Below are positions 37,930 to 47,593 of a stretch of DNA of 64,000 nt, piece by piece. The stretch's first letter is position 1; every line of letters begins with the position of its first letter. Source of the DNA: Litorilituus sp. (GTDB lineage: Bacteria; Pseudomonadota; Gammaproteobacteria; Enterobacterales; Alteromonadaceae); NCBI GenBank assembly GCA_030754235.1, contig JASMAS010000044.1, forward strand, positions 1-64,000, written 5' to 3'. The notes under the pieces are model-generated. The model made no database searches and was not told where the DNA came from. It saw only the letters and a program-made list of their open reading frames with translations. The position numbers and the translations under genes were made by a program.

Positions 37930-39009
37930 ATGAGCTACCATTCAAGAAAAACCCAAGCGATAATCAACCTAAAGGCACTTAAGCACAATTACCAACAAAT
38001 AACTACTCTAGCACCTAACAGTCAAAATATCGCAGTAATTAAAGCAAATGCATATGGTCATGGCGCTATAGAGGTAGCGAAAAGTTTAAGAGATGTTGTT
38101 CCCGCTTTTGCAGTCGGTTTTTTTGATGAAGCGATTGCGCTACGCCAAGCAGGTATAGATTTACCGATAATTTTGTTAGAGGGTCCTCTTTGTGAACATG
38201 ATTGTGCATTAGCTATTAAAGAGAATCTGTGGCTCATGCTACACAACTTTGAGCAATTGAATTGGCTAGCAACGCTATCACAACCGTACACAGGAAAACT
38301 GTGGTTAAAAATTGATACGGGTATGAGCCGACTGGGCTTTATGCCTGAAGAGATTGATAATGCTGTTGCCTCTTTAACTAGCCAACAGCAAAAAAATATA
38401 GTGCTGTGTAGTCACTTTTCAAGTGCCGAAGAACTAGATAACCCCAAAACACTTAAGCAAATTGAACTGTTAGCGCACCTTGTCGCTAACTATCAATGTC
38501 AATTTAGTTTAGCAAACTCTGCTGGCATTATTCATTGGCCTCAAAGCCATGGTGATTATAACCGCTTAGGTATTGCCCTTTATACCCCTCTCAACGAAAA
38601 AACCAGTACATCCACCTTGAACCTAATACCAGCCATGACTTTACAATCGACTATTATTGGTTTGAGGGATTTAGCAATTGGCGATAGTGTGGGTTATGGT
38701 GAAATATGGCAAGCACAACGTCCATCACGTATCGCCACCATAGCTATAGGCTATGGTGATGGTTATCCAAGAAATGCAAAAGCAGGCACACCTGTGTGGA
38801 TAAACGGTGAGTTTGCACCAATGGTGGGGCGTGTCTCTATGGATATGATAACCATTGACGTAACTGAATTGGCAAATGTTAATTTAGGCGATTGTGTTGA
38901 GCTATGGGGCGAAAATTTAGCCGTTGAAACCGTTGCCAAATATCTTGATACCATAAATTACGAATTACTAACCCGTATTTCTGATCGCGTTTTAAGAATT
39001 TATAAATAA
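37930..39009 (+). CDS. alr: Alanine racemase
   Basis: Alr makes D-alanine for peptidoglycan using PLP. ATG 37930 gives MSYHSRKTQAIINLKALKHNYQQI, the family N-terminus, and 359 aa, equal to E. coli Alr. A 27-codon extension to 37849 has no matching residues. PLP lysine is Lys38 in AVIKANAYGHG. Other blocks are LWLKIDTGMSRLGFMPEE, CSHFSSAEELDN, ANSAGIIHWPQ, SVGYGEIW (catalytic tyrosine region), IAIGYGDGYPR and GRVSMDMITIDVT. It diverges from murQ. It lacks its common neighbour dnaB. Confidence 0.96.
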   Translation: MSYHSRKTQAIINLKALKHNYQQITTLAPNSQNIAVIKANAYGHGAIEVAKSLRDVVPAFAVGFFDEAIALRQAGIDLPIILLEGPLCEHDCALAIKENLWLMLHNFEQLNWLATLSQPYTGKLWLKIDTGMSRLGFMPEEIDNAVASLTSQQQKNIVLCSHFSSAEELDNPKTLKQIELLAHLVANYQCQFSLANSAGIIHWPQSHGDYNRLGIALYTPLNEKTSTSTLNLIPAMTLQSTIIGLRDLAIGDSVGYGEIWQAQRPSRIATIAIGYGDGYPRNAKAGTPVWINGEFAPMVGRVSMDMITIDVTELANVNLGDCVELWGENLAVETVAKYLDTINYELLTRISDRVLRIYK

Positions 39010-39028
39010 TTATAATACACAACTCTTA

Positions 39029-39054
39029 AATAAAAGACTGCGAGTACTTTTATT
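39029..39054. terminator. Weak hairpin at alr-queE convergence
   Basis: AATAAAAG (39029-39036) pairs with CTTTTATT (39047-39054), with inner ACT/AGT pairing around a GCG loop. The stem is AT-rich, and it overlaps the queE stop region. It may serve as a bidirectional terminator, but this is uncertain. Confidence 0.4.
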
Positions 39055-39742
39055 CTATACCTAAATATTTATGCACTTGTACTGATAGACGCCAGTTATT
39101 TTTAATACAAGTAGCGATGGCAAGTTCTGTTGCCCTTTCTTTTTGGCTAATAGGCTGTAAATAAACAGGTGTGTCAGTAATACTATGGTCTAAAAGTAAT
39201 GCTTTAAGATCGTCAACATGTTGTTCTGTTGCTATCGGGTGCTTGATTTCATTAGCTCTAACCATAGCACTGTGCAGTATTGGGTAACCACCACGCATAT
39301 TAATTTTAGGTGAAACCGTTACCCAACATTGAGTTGATACTTTCACCTCAAAAGTCCCTGAGGTTTCAACCTGAGTGCTATAACCTAACTGTTCAAAAGC
39401 AAAGCAAAGCGGTTGTAGATCAACCATGCAAGGTTCACCGCCCGTTATAACAATATGTTTTGCACGAAAGCCTTGCGAATTAACTAAGGCTAAAATATTG
39501 TCAACGGTAAAGTTTGACCATTGAGCGTTCTCTTGAGTTTTAATTAACATAGCCTGTGGCTTTACTTCATCGTCAGGCTCGATCTTCCAGGTGTGCTTGG
39601 TATCACACCATGAGCATGCAACAGGACAACCTTGTAACCGAATAAAAATTGATGGTTGACCTGTAAACGAGCCCTCACCTTGAATAGTTTCAAATAGCTC
39701 ATTTATTTTGTATCGGTTAGTTATCTCTTGGCTTGTGTTCAC
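39050..39742 (-). CDS. queE: 7-carboxy-7-deazaguanine synthase
   Basis: QueE is the radical-SAM enzyme that forms the deazaguanine ring in queuosine synthesis. The 230-aa protein has FETIQGEGSFTGQPSIFIRLQGCPVACSWCDTKHTW, where CPVACSWC supplies the CX3CX2C cluster ligands. Also seen are HIVITGGEPCMVDLQPLCFAFEQLGYSTQVETSGTF and WVTVSPKINMRGG. The start codon is GTG (complement of 39740-39742), as no upstream ATG fits and conservation begins at residue 12. It is divergent from queC with 81 bases between, enough for both promoters. I see no preQ1 riboswitch in this gap. Confidence 0.95.
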   Translation of the reverse strand: MNTSQEITNRYKINELFETIQGEGSFTGQPSIFIRLQGCPVACSWCDTKHTWKIEPDDEVKPQAMLIKTQENAQWSNFTVDNILALVNSQGFRAKHIVITGGEPCMVDLQPLCFAFEQLGYSTQVETSGTFEVKVSTQCWVTVSPKINMRGGYPILHSAMVRANEIKHPIATEQHVDDLKALLLDHSITDTPVYLQPISQKERATELAIATCIKNNWRLSVQVHKYLGIE

Positions 39743-39823
39743 TTTATGCTTTTGCCTATACAGTTATTCAAGTAAAATAGTCAGTTATTATTATACCTTA
39801 TTTATTTTTTAGAGACCTCCAAT

Positions 39824-40495
39824 ATGATAGAAAAACTAATCACTGAAAAAGTTGTTGTTATCTATTCTGGTGGCATGGATTCATTTACCGTGCTAAACCG
39901 TGCCATTAAAGACGGTAAAGAAGTTTATGCCCTCACCTTTGATTATGGGCAACGTCATGTTAAAGAAATAGAATGTGCAGCGAGTGTATGTAAATCACTT
40001 AGCATTAACCATAAAGTCATTGATATTTCTGCAATCAACCAATTATTAGCCGGTTCATCTTTAACTGATGATATAGATATTCCTGAAGGGCACTATGAAG
40101 CAGAAACAATGAAATCTACCGTTGTTCCTAACCGAAATATGATTTTATTATCATTAGCCGTTGGTTATGCAGTTTCTGTGGGGGCTGATCAAGTATATTA
40201 CGGAGCTCACTCTGGCGATCATGCTATTTACCCTGATTGTCGCCCAGAATTTGTTAATAAAATGAACAATGTTTGTCAAATTGCTAACTATGAAAGTGTT
40301 GAAATTTTTAGTCCCTATTTAAATGTAAGCAAAACAGCAATATTAACTGATGGCCTAGCAATGGGCTTAGACTATAGCAACACATGGACTTGCTACAATG
40401 GTAGAGAAAAAGCTTGTGGTAAGTGTGGGGCTTGCCAAGAGCGTTTAGAAGCCTTTCAAGAGAATAAAGCTGTTGACCCTTTAACTTATGAATAA
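39824..40495 (+). CDS. queC: 7-cyano-7-deazaguanine synthase
   Basis: QueC converts 7-carboxy-7-deazaguanine to preQ0 using ATP and ammonia. The 223-aa protein has the PP-loop [15 protein letters not shown] near residue 12, [36 protein letters not shown] and [20 protein letters not shown]. The zinc site is [23 protein letters not shown] with four cysteines. Length agrees with the family. It works directly after QueE, its divergent neighbour. Confidence 0.96.
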   Translation: MIEKLITEKVVVIYSGGMDSFTVLNRAIKDGKEVYALTFDYGQRHVKEIECAASVCKSLSINHKVIDISAINQLLAGSSLTDDIDIPEGHYEAETMKSTVVPNRNMILLSLAVGYAVSVGADQVYYGAHSGDHAIYPDCRPEFVNKMNNVCQIANYESVEIFSPYLNVSKTAILTDGLAMGLDYSNTWTCYNGREKACGKCGACQERLEAFQENKAVDPLTYE

Positions 40496-40801
40496 TACTT
40501 AGTATATTCATTTATTGCTCAGCTAGCGAGCATTAAACGGCTTAAAGGTAAGGCTTGAAGAGAAGTCATTTTCCCTTGTCAAAATCAATAGCGAGATATG
40601 AAAATAGAGTTTCTTATGGTGCAAAGGAATATCTTTTTTCATGCCCTTATCTTTAAAGGACGTTAATAAATTGAATACTAATTACTTTTTATTCTATAGA
40701 ACATTAAATTCCTATAATTATATTTTAAGAGTAAATCTATCTAACCTTTAATGTCCACTGAACTAGACTTACTAAGACTAATTTACTTTTTGGGGTATTT
40801 T
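40496..40801. other. Intergenic region after queC
   Basis: In these 306 bases I see no RNA gene, promoter with clear boxes, or terminator. The last 100 bases are very AT-rich and probably include the promoter of the small gene at 40802. Confidence 0.4.
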
Positions 40802-41014
40802 ATGAGTGCAATATTCAAAGGTAAAACTCAGCCTTTAAATCAGATGGTAGATATTAACAATCAAGCTCAAGCATACTTATACCTTGAGCAATTATTATTA
40901 TTACCTGTCGATATACAAGATAGAATCTTTGAGGATATCAGCCAATTAAATAACTGTAACAGTGATTGTGTAACAGACATTATTAGCCATTATTCTATGC
41001 TATATATTAAGTAA
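40802..41014 (+). CDS. Small unrecognised protein
   Basis: I do not recognise this gene. Starting at ATG 40802 (a GGGG precedes it by 9 bases), it encodes 70 aa: a short basic N-terminus (MSAIFKGKTQPLNQMV), then a helix-rich segment NQAQAYLYLEQLLLLPVDIQDRIFEDISQLNN, then NCNSDCVTDIISHYSMLYIK with two cysteines. There is no signal peptide or membrane helix. An alternative ATG at 40751 would add 17 hydrophobic residues (LLRLIYFLGYF), which could be a membrane anchor. It is convergent with uvrB, 24 bases between stops. Confidence 0.55.
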   Translation: MSAIFKGKTQPLNQMVDINNQAQAYLYLEQLLLLPVDIQDRIFEDISQLNNCNSDCVTDIISHYSMLYIK

Positions 41015-41038
41015 ACTTAACGATGAACCAAAAGGAAT

Positions 41039-43036
41039 TTAGCTTGACAGTTGCTGAGTTCTCAATTTAGACATTTCGTCACGAATTGCAGCAGCTTGCT
41101 CAAATTCTAGATTTTGTGCATGTTCATACATAGTTTTTTCAAGTTTTTCAATTTTTTCATCTATTTCTTTGGTTGTAAGTAATTGATAGTCTGCTTGCTG
41201 CTTAGCTACGTTGTTAAGCTGCTTAGTTCCACTAAAGCCTCCTGTATCCATCACATCGGTAATTTTACGAATTACGCCCTTAGGGGTAATGTTATTATCA
41301 AGATTATATTGATGCTGTTTAGCACGGCGACGTTTAGTTTCATCAATGGCTTTACGCATAGACTTGGTAATGCTAGCTGCATATAAAATAGCTTTACCAT
41401 TAATATTACGCGCCGCTCGACCTATCGTTTGAATTAAGGAACGCTCTGAGCGTAAAAACCCTTCTTTGTCAGCATCTAAAATTGCCACCAAAGATACCTC
41501 TGGCATGTCTAAGCCCTCACGCAATAAATTAATACCAATTAAAACATCAAACTTACCTAAGCGAAAATCTCTAATAATTTCCATTCGCTCTACTGTGTCA
41601 ACATCTGAGTGCAAATAGCGTGTTTTAATACCATGCTCATCTAAATAATCAGTAAGGTCTTCTGCCATTCGTTTTGTTAAGGTCGTCGCTAATACTCGCT
41701 CGTTCAATGGCACACGCTTATTGATCTCAGAGAGTAAATCATCAACTTGGGTTTCAACGCCTCTTACTTCTATTGCAGGGTCTAATAAACCAGTAGGCCG
41801 CACGACCTGCTCAGCAATATCGCCTGATGACTTATCAATTTCATAATGACTCGGTGTAGCAGATACATAAATAGTTTGTGGAGCTAAAGCTTCAAATTCA
41901 TCAAACTTCATCGGACGGTTATCTAATGCCGAAGGCAATCGAAAACCATACTCAACCAAATTTTCTTTTCGAGATCTATCCCCTTTATACATAGCCCCTA
42001 TTTGTGGCACAGTAACGTGTGATTCATCAATAATAAGCAAACCATCATCAGGTAAATAATCAAATAGTGTTGGTGGCGCTTCGCCTTGCTCTCTACCAGA
42101 TAAATAACGAGAATAGTTTTCAATACCGGAGCAATAACCAAGCTCAGTCATCATTTCAATATCAAACTGAGTACGTTGCACAATACGCTGCTCTTCAACA
42201 AGCTTATTATGGTCTTTGAGCTGTTTTGAACGATGTTTTAACTCAATTTTTATTTGATCTACCGCGGCTAAAATTTTATCTCTAGGCGTCGCATAGTGAG
42301 TTTTTGGGTAGACAGTTACCCGCGCTAATGTTCTTTCGACCTGCCCTGTTAATGGATCAAATTGACTGATACGCTCTATTTCTTCATCAAACAATTCAAC
42401 TCTTAAAGCGAGGCGGTCTGATTCTGCTGGAAAAATATCAATCACATCGCCTCTTACTCTATATGTTGCACGAGCAAAAGCGACATCGTTTCGCGTATAT
42501 TGTAACTCGGCTAGACGACGCAAAATATCCCGCTGATTAATAATATCGCCGACGCTGATATGCAACATCATTTTTAAGTAGGAATCAGGATCACCTAAAC
42601 CATAAATAGCAGAGACAGAGGCAACTATAATAACATCTCTTCTTTCTAGTAGTGCCTTTGTGGCGGACAAACGCATTTGTTCAATATGTTCGTTAACAGA
42701 GGAATCTTTTTCAATAAAAGTATCTGTGGTGGGCACATAAGCTTCGGGCTGGTAATAATCATAATAAGATACAAAATACTCGACGGCATTATTGGGAAAG
42801 AACTCTTTCATTTCACCATAGAGCTGAGCGGCTAAGGTTTTATTTGGCGCAAGCATCATCGTAGGTCTATTTAATTTTTCTACCACATTAGCAACGGTAA
42901 AGGTTTTACCTGATCCCGTCACCCCTAAAAGTGTTTGATGCGCTAAACCTGACTCAATACCATCAAGTAACTGTTTAATTGCACGGGGTTGATCACCACT
43001 AGGCATATAGCTTGATTCAAGTGTTAATGACTTCAA
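41039..43036 (-). CDS. uvrB: Excinuclease ABC subunit B
   Basis: UvrB is the damage-verifying helicase-like subunit of nucleotide excision repair. The 665-aa protein has Walker [18 protein letters not shown], the beta-hairpin region [48 protein letters not shown], helicase motifs [20 protein letters not shown] and [41 protein letters not shown]. The C-terminal UVR motif is [27 protein letters not shown]. The start is TTG (complement 43034-43036), the only candidate before the conserved PSGDQPRAI. It has AAGGAG 8 bases upstream and overlaps the MATE gene stop. Confidence 0.96.
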   Translation of the reverse strand: MKSLTLESSYMPSGDQPRAIKQLLDGIESGLAHQTLLGVTGSGKTFTVANVVEKLNRPTMMLAPNKTLAAQLYGEMKEFFPNNAVEYFVSYYDYYQPEAYVPTTDTFIEKDSSVNEHIEQMRLSATKALLERRDVIIVASVSAIYGLGDPDSYLKMMLHISVGDIINQRDILRRLAELQYTRNDVAFARATYRVRGDVIDIFPAESDRLALRVELFDEEIERISQFDPLTGQVERTLARVTVYPKTHYATPRDKILAAVDQIKIELKHRSKQLKDHNKLVEEQRIVQRTQFDIEMMTELGYCSGIENYSRYLSGREQGEAPPTLFDYLPDDGLLIIDESHVTVPQIGAMYKGDRSRKENLVEYGFRLPSALDNRPMKFDEFEALAPQTIYVSATPSHYEIDKSSGDIAEQVVRPTGLLDPAIEVRGVETQVDDLLSEINKRVPLNERVLATTLTKRMAEDLTDYLDEHGIKTRYLHSDVDTVERMEIIRDFRLGKFDVLIGINLLREGLDMPEVSLVAILDADKEGFLRSERSLIQTIGRAARNINGKAILYAASITKSMRKAIDETKRRRAKQHQYNLDNNITPKGVIRKITDVMDTGGFSGTKQLNNVAKQQADYQLLTTKEIDEKIEKLEKTMYEHAQNLEFEQAAAIRDEMSKLRTQQLSS

Positions 43037-44421
43037 GACACCGACTCCTTAACCCTATATTCTCCATGGATAAATTGCTTGGAAAAAAATCTATAAGAAA
43101 TAACAGCCATCATAACATTACCTATCAAAGCCCCGAGAAAAAAACCTTTCAAATCATAAAAATAACTACCTAACAAAGCCAATGGCACATAACAAACAAA
43201 AAGGCGAATAATGCTAAGCATTAAGGCAACAATAGGCTTATGTAAAGCATTAAAAGAAGAGTTAGTTAAAATAACCACCCCTTGAAAGCCATAACCTAAA
43301 GGTAAAATCCAAATAAATAAGGTAATAATATCGGCAACCGCTTGCTCTTTAGCAAAAGCTAAAGCAATGATAGGTGCCGCGATAATTAACAGAACATAAA
43401 TTAACATTTGCCAACATAAAACAAACTTTGCCGAAGTTTTATAAGCTTGTTCAACTCTGTGCATATGGCCTGCACCAAAGTTTTGGCTAATAAATGGTGG
43501 CAATGTCATCGACATAGCAAGCACCACTAAACAAGCAATAGACTCAACTCTAGAACCAACACCAAATGCTGCTACAGCTGATTCACCATAACGTGACACA
43601 ATAGCGGTCATTACAGCAGCAGCGATAGGCGTTAACATATTGGCGCCAGCGGCAGGTAAACCAATAATTAAAATACTTCTACAAGAAGTGATAAGTTGTT
43701 TAATTGGTAATAGGTGCGTATGTATTAAGTGTTTCTTTTTGGTTAAAATAGTGAACACAAAACCAAAACCAACTAACCAAGAAATAAAAGTAGCAATAGC
43801 TGCCCCTTTTATACCCATAGCAGGTAAAGGTCCCAAGCCAAAAATAAAAATAGGATCTAATATTGCATTAATTAAACCAGCGCTGCCCATGATCATGCTT
43901 GGCGTTTTTGTATCGCCTGAAGCTCGCAAAACAGCATTGCCTATCATAGGCCCAATCAAACAAACACTGCCAAGATACCAAATATCCATATATTGATGAA
44001 TTAGTGGTAATAAAGAAGCTTGTGCTCCAAGTAAGGTAAATAACTGATCCGTGAATAAATAACCTATAAAAGATAAGCTAATAACAATCATAGCAGCTAA
44101 ATATAAAGCAGCTGTTGCTGAATTTTTGGCACTGTCATGATCTTTATGTCCTAAAAACTTTGCAATGACTGCTGAAGTGCCTATGCCTAAACCAATCATT
44201 AAACTAATAACTGTAAAGGTAACAGGAAAAGTAAAACTGATTGCTGCCAGCGGTTGTGTTCCCAATAAACTTACAAAAAAAGTATCAATTAAATTAAATG
44301 TCATCAATAAAACCATTCCATAAATCATAGGAATAGTCATATTTTTAAGCGTACTGGCAACTGGGTCTTTAAGTAAGTCGACCCGCTGCTTATTATTTTC
44401 TGTGATATTATTTGATGTCAT
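43033..44421 (-). CDS. MATE-family multidrug efflux transporter
   Basis: This 462-aa inner-membrane protein has 12 hydrophobic segments in two halves. The family features are present: [64 protein letters not shown] in the first half, and [65 protein letters not shown] in the second. Members exchange cations such as Na+ or H+ for drugs or metabolites; the substrate is not predictable. Its stop overlaps the TTG start of uvrB by four bases, so the two are probably one operon. Confidence 0.92.
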   Translation of the reverse strand: MTSNNITENNKQRVDLLKDPVASTLKNMTIPMIYGMVLLMTFNLIDTFFVSLLGTQPLAAISFTFPVTFTVISLMIGLGIGTSAVIAKFLGHKDHDSAKNSATAALYLAAMIVISLSFIGYLFTDQLFTLLGAQASLLPLIHQYMDIWYLGSVCLIGPMIGNAVLRASGDTKTPSMIMGSAGLINAILDPIFIFGLGPLPAMGIKGAAIATFISWLVGFGFVFTILTKKKHLIHTHLLPIKQLITSCRSILIIGLPAAGANMLTPIAAAVMTAIVSRYGESAVAAFGVGSRVESIACLVVLAMSMTLPPFISQNFGAGHMHRVEQAYKTSAKFVLCWQMLIYVLLIIAAPIIALAFAKEQAVADIITLFIWILPLGYGFQGVVILTNSSFNALHKPIVALMLSIIRLFVCYVPLALLGSYFYDLKGFFLGALIGNVMMAVISYRFFSKQFIHGEYRVKESVS

Positions 44422-44839
44422 TAAAAAACTTTATAAAAGTTGTGTGTGAATAGGCTAACTATAAGCAAGAAGCCATTGTAATCAAAACCTAAAGAAATGC
44501 ACAGTAATTGTGTAGCAACATGTTACTGATTAAAAATCAAACCAACGCATCACAAAAACAACAACACAGCACGTAAACCGTTGTTTTAATTAAATAAAAC
44601 AAATCTATTTATTTATTTGTTGACATCTCTACAGGCTAATAAAACCGTTGCGTAAAAAGTTCTTACAAATTAGCTAACACAGTTATCCACAGCTTTAGTG
44701 GATAACTGGGTTTTTCTACTATTTTTATCAACAAAAGTGATAATCACGCTTAAAACCACTGACAACTGCTTATATTTCGCTTTTTCTGATCGCATTTTAA
44801 CCAAACAAACTAATAAATGTTTTTTTTGTTATTTTTGTG
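44422..44839. other. Intergenic region upstream of the MATE gene and tRNA-Asn
   Basis: These 418 bases hold the inverted DnaA-type boxes and AT-rich DNA with TTTATTTATTTGTTGACA near 44610-44625. No coding frame is supported. The MATE promoter must lie here, leftward, but I cannot place it. Confidence 0.45.
44680..44708. repeat. Inverted repeat containing paired DnaA boxes
   Basis: CAGTTATCCAC (44680-44690) and GTGGATAACTG (44698-44708) are perfect inverted repeats with a 7-base spacer. The left arm with its next base holds a consensus DnaA box TTATCCACA (44683-44691). The right arm holds an 8/9 match in the opposite direction. GGTTTTTC follows, so it might alternatively be a terminator hairpin. 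Confidence 0.5.
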
Positions 44840-44868
44840 TTGACACTCGCCCATCAGGTCTTTAATAT
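44840..44868 (+). promoter_or_regulatory. Sigma-70 promoter of tRNA-Asn
   Basis: A perfect TTGACA (44840-44845) and TAATAT (44863-44868) are separated by 17 bases. They are followed by a GC-rich discriminator (TCCGCCCC) typical of stringently controlled tRNA promoters. The gene starts 36 bases beyond the -10. Confidence 0.85.
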
Positions 44869-44903
44869 TCCGCCCCGTTAGCCAAGTTGCTTGGCAAAAC
44901 AAT

Positions 44904-44979
44904 TCCCCAATAGCTCAGTTGGTAGAGCGACGGACTGTTAATCCGTGTGTCACTGGTTCAAGCCCAGTTTGGGGAGCCA
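44904..44979 (+). tRNA. tRNA-Asn (GTT)
   Basis: The 76-nt gene has a TCCCCAA/TTGGGGA acceptor stem and a D arm (AGCTCAGTTGGTAGAGC). The anticodon arm ACGGACTGTTAATCCGT carries GTT at 44937-44939, and the T arm is ACTGGTTCAAGCCCAGT. Discriminator G and encoded CCA end the gene at 44977-44979. It decodes AAC and AAU. A small hairpin GCCAAG/CTTGGC lies just upstream at 44881-44895. A perfect terminator follows. Confidence 0.97.
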
Positions 44980-44988
44980 CATAAGAAA

Positions 44989-45017
44989 GGCTACGAGCAA
45001 TCGTAGCCTTTTTTTTT
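44989..45017 (+). terminator. Terminator of tRNA-Asn
   Basis: GGCTACGA and TCGTAGCC form an 8-bp stem closed by a GCAA (GNRA) tetraloop and followed by nine T. The same sequence recurs at 45141-45169. Confidence 0.95.
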
Positions 45018-45039
45018 CATCTTCAAAAAATACTCTATC

Positions 45040-45130
45040 GCTTAACTGCCAGCACGACGGACTGTACTCTTGATAACATAAGCGTGTGTCACTGGTTCAA
45101 CCCCTTTAGTTAAGCAAAGTGCTGGGAGCC
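45040..45130 (+). pseudogene. Scrambled partial copy of tRNA-Asn
   Basis: Segments of the neighbouring tRNA-Asn recur in order: CGACGGACTGT (45055-45065), CGTGTGTCACTGGTTCAA (45083-45100) and GGGAGCC (45124-45130). The last runs on, identical to the first copy, through the terminator. The D arm and original acceptor 5' strand are missing. A 17-base insertion replaces the GTT anticodon region, and another segment replaces part of the T arm. New complementary pairs appear: GCTTAACT (45040-45047) with AGTTAAGC (45108-45115), and CCAGCAC (45049-45055) with GTGCTGG (45119-45125), in crossed order. It cannot be a normal tRNA. A pseudogene is likeliest; a new structured RNA is possible. Confidence 0.7.
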
Positions 45131-45140
45131 ACATAAGAAA

Positions 45141-45169
45141 GGCTACGAGCAATCGTAGCCTTTTTTTTT
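45141..45169 (+). terminator. Duplicate terminator after the scrambled tRNA-Asn copy
   Basis: GGCTACGA, GCAA loop, TCGTAGCC and nine T are identical to 44989-45017. The preceding ACATAAGAAA is identical as well. Confidence 0.93.
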
Positions 45170-45227
45170 ACTTTAAACTAAAGTAAAATTGGCAGAATAG
45201 CGCGACAAAAGTAAGCTTAGAACAAAC

Positions 45228-45262
45228 AAAAAAGCCTTATTTACAAGTCAAAATAAGGCTTT
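45228..45262 (-). terminator. Intrinsic terminator of clpA
   Basis: AAAGCCTTATTT (45231-45242) and AAATAAGGCTTT (45251-45262) form a perfect 12-bp stem with an 8-base loop. Read leftward it is followed by a T-run, downstream of the clpA stop. Confidence 0.88.
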
Positions 45263-45285
45263 CATGAATCAGTTAAGTCACAGAG

Positions 45286-47547
45286 CTATTTTTCCGTCAT
45301 TAGCTCCTTTTTATTCTCATAACTAATGATAAGTTGATCTTTCTTCACACCAACCTTTGCAATACCGCCGTTGATCAGTTCACCAAAGAGTAAGGCGTTT
45401 GCCAGTTCTTTTTTCAACTTCTCTTGAATCAATCGAGACATTGGTCGAGCTCCCATGGCTTTGTCGTAACCATGTTCTGCAAGCCATTTTTTTGCATCTC
45501 TTGTTAACTCCAGAGAAACGCTCTTCTCGTCTAATTGAGCTTGTAGTTCAACAATGAACTTATCAACCACTTGCTGAATAACCAGATGATCCAAATGATT
45601 AAACCAAACAATATTATCTAACCTATTTCTAAACTCTGGCGAGAAGACCTTATTAATTTCAGTCATCGCGTCTAAACTATGGTCTTGTTGTTTAAAGCCT
45701 ATAGACTTACGAACAGTCTCTTGAACTCCAGCATTTGTTGTTAAGACTAAAATAATATTTCTAAAATCAGCTTTTCGGCCATTATTATCAGTTAATGTAC
45801 CGTGATCCATGACTTGCAATAAAATGTTATAGACATCTTCATGAGCCTTCTCAATTTCATCAAGCAATACCACAGCATGAGGATGTTTAATCACGGCGTC
45901 GGTTAATAAGCCACCTTGCTCATAGCCTACATAACCAGGAGGTGCACCAATTAGGCGGCTCACTGCATGTTTTTCCATATATTCAGACATATCATAACGT
46001 AACAGCTCAATTCCAAGAATTTTGGCCAGTTGTTGAGTCACTTCTGTTTTACCTACCCCTGTTGGGCCGGCAAATAAAAATGAACCTACAGGCTTTTCAT
46101 CATTACCTAAACCTGCTCGAGAAAGACGAATCACTGAAGTTAACTCTTCAATAGCATTGTCTTGACCAAAAACAACAAGCTTTAAGTTACGGTCAAGGTT
46201 TTTAAGGCTATCTTTTTCCGTGAGTGATACAGATTTTTCCGGTATACGTGCCATTTTTGCAACAATTGATTCTATATCAGTATTACTGATAGTTTTTTTA
46301 CGTTTAGACGTTGCCACTAACTGCTGTTTAGCACCAGCCTCGTCGATTACATCAATGGCTTTATCTGGTAAAAACCTTTCATTAATATACTTTGCTGACA
46401 AGTGAGCTGCAGCATGTAAAGCAGCATTGGTATAACGAATACCGTGGTGAGACTCGTATTTCTCTTTAAGCCCTTTTAAAATTTTAGTGGTGTCTGCAAT
46501 ACTGGGTTCAACAATATCTATTTTTTGAAAGCGTCGAGCCAATGCACGATCCTTTTCAAAAATACTTTGATACTCTTGATATGTGGTAGAGCCAAGGCAA
46601 CGCAGCTTCCCTGCCGATAAGAGTGGTTTGATTAAATTAGAGGCATCTAACATGCCACCAGAAGCCGCACCGGCCCCAATAATGGTGTGTATTTCATCGA
46701 TAAACAATATGGCCTTACTATCAGACTCCAACTCTTTTAATAGCGCTTTAAAACGTTTTTCAAAGTCTCCTCGGTATTTTGTTCCCGCAAGTAACGCTCC
46801 CATATCTAAGGCATAAATAGTGGCATCTTGTAAAAAATCAGGAACATCTTCATTGATAATTAAATTAGCCAAACCTTCAGCAATAGCTGTTTTACCAACT
46901 CCGGCTTCGCCTACAAATAATGGATTATTTTTACGACGACGGCTCAATACTTGTAAGGTTCTTTCTAGCTCGCTATCACGACCAATTAAAGGATCAATAT
47001 TTCCTTTTGCGGCTTCTTCATTTAAGTTAACTGAATAGTTTTCAATGGTACGAGGCTCTTCTTCTGTTACTCGCTCCCCTTCTTCTATTGGAGAGTTAGT
47101 TGCTGCTGAATCAATTTTAGCGATACCATGAGAAATATAATTAACAATATCAAGTCGACTTATATCAGATTTTTTCAAAATATACGCCGCTTGTGACTCT
47201 TGCTCACTAAAAATGGCGACTAACACATTAGCACCATTGACTTCATTCTTACCTGAGGACTGCACATGAAAAACAGCCCGCTGTAACACCCGTTGAAACC
47301 CTAATGTTGGCTGAGTTTCACGTTCACTTTCATCTGATGGAATAACTGGCGTTGTTTCTTGAATAAACTCCAAAAGACTTTTTTTAAGTCGAGCTAAATT
47401 AGCACCACAAGCGCTAAGCGCCTCTACCGCTGATGGGTTATCTAATAACGCTAAAAGCAAATGTTCCACCGTCATAAACTCATGACGAGACTCTTTGGCT
47501 TGTCGAAAAGCTAAATTTAGCGAAATTTCTAAGTCTTTATTAAGCAT
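45286..47547 (-). CDS. clpA: ATP-dependent Clp protease, ATP-binding subunit ClpA
   Basis: ClpA unfolds proteins and feeds them to ClpP. The 753-aa protein has the Clp N-domain (residues 1-145, [37 protein letters not shown]). AAA module 1 has Walker [16 protein letters not shown], and AAA module 2 has Walker [16 protein letters not shown] and [31 protein letters not shown]. There is no ClpB-type middle coiled coil, which settles the identity. Length is close to E. coli ClpA (758 aa). The adaptor gene clpS is 46 bases upstream. Confidence 0.97.
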   Translation of the reverse strand: MLNKDLEISLNLAFRQAKESRHEFMTVEHLLLALLDNPSAVEALSACGANLARLKKSLLEFIQETTPVIPSDESERETQPTLGFQRVLQRAVFHVQSSGKNEVNGANVLVAIFSEQESQAAYILKKSDISRLDIVNYISHGIAKIDSAATNSPIEEGERVTEEEPRTIENYSVNLNEEAAKGNIDPLIGRDSELERTLQVLSRRRKNNPLFVGEAGVGKTAIAEGLANLIINEDVPDFLQDATIYALDMGALLAGTKYRGDFEKRFKALLKELESDSKAILFIDEIHTIIGAGAASGGMLDASNLIKPLLSAGKLRCLGSTTYQEYQSIFEKDRALARRFQKIDIVEPSIADTTKILKGLKEKYESHHGIRYTNAALHAAAHLSAKYINERFLPDKAIDVIDEAGAKQQLVATSKRKKTISNTDIESIVAKMARIPEKSVSLTEKDSLKNLDRNLKLVVFGQDNAIEELTSVIRLSRAGLGNDEKPVGSFLFAGPTGVGKTEVTQQLAKILGIELLRYDMSEYMEKHAVSRLIGAPPGYVGYEQGGLLTDAVIKHPHAVVLLDEIEKAHEDVYNILLQVMDHGTLTDNNGRKADFRNIILVLTTNAGVQETVRKSIGFKQQDHSLDAMTEINKVFSPEFRNRLDNIVWFNHLDHLVIQQVVDKFIVELQAQLDEKSVSLELTRDAKKWLAEHGYDKAMGARPMSRLIQEKLKKELANALLFGELINGGIAKVGVKKDQLIISYENKKELMTEK

Positions 47548-47593
47548 AGTTACTCCAAATCAAATTCTTGCGAAATTTTCTATATATCATCGG

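Noticed and set aside
39743-39823. preQ1 riboswitch for queE or queC
   Set aside because: The 81-base divergent gap has no recognisable preQ1 aptamer. A run of GAGACCTCC is only a Shine-Dalgarno-like region.
45049-45125. The scrambled tRNA copy as a functional armless tRNA
   Set aside because: Although CCAGCAC and GTGCTGG bracket 77 bases, there is no D arm, no anticodon loop of seven bases, and the 3' end is not at a CCA directly after the stem.
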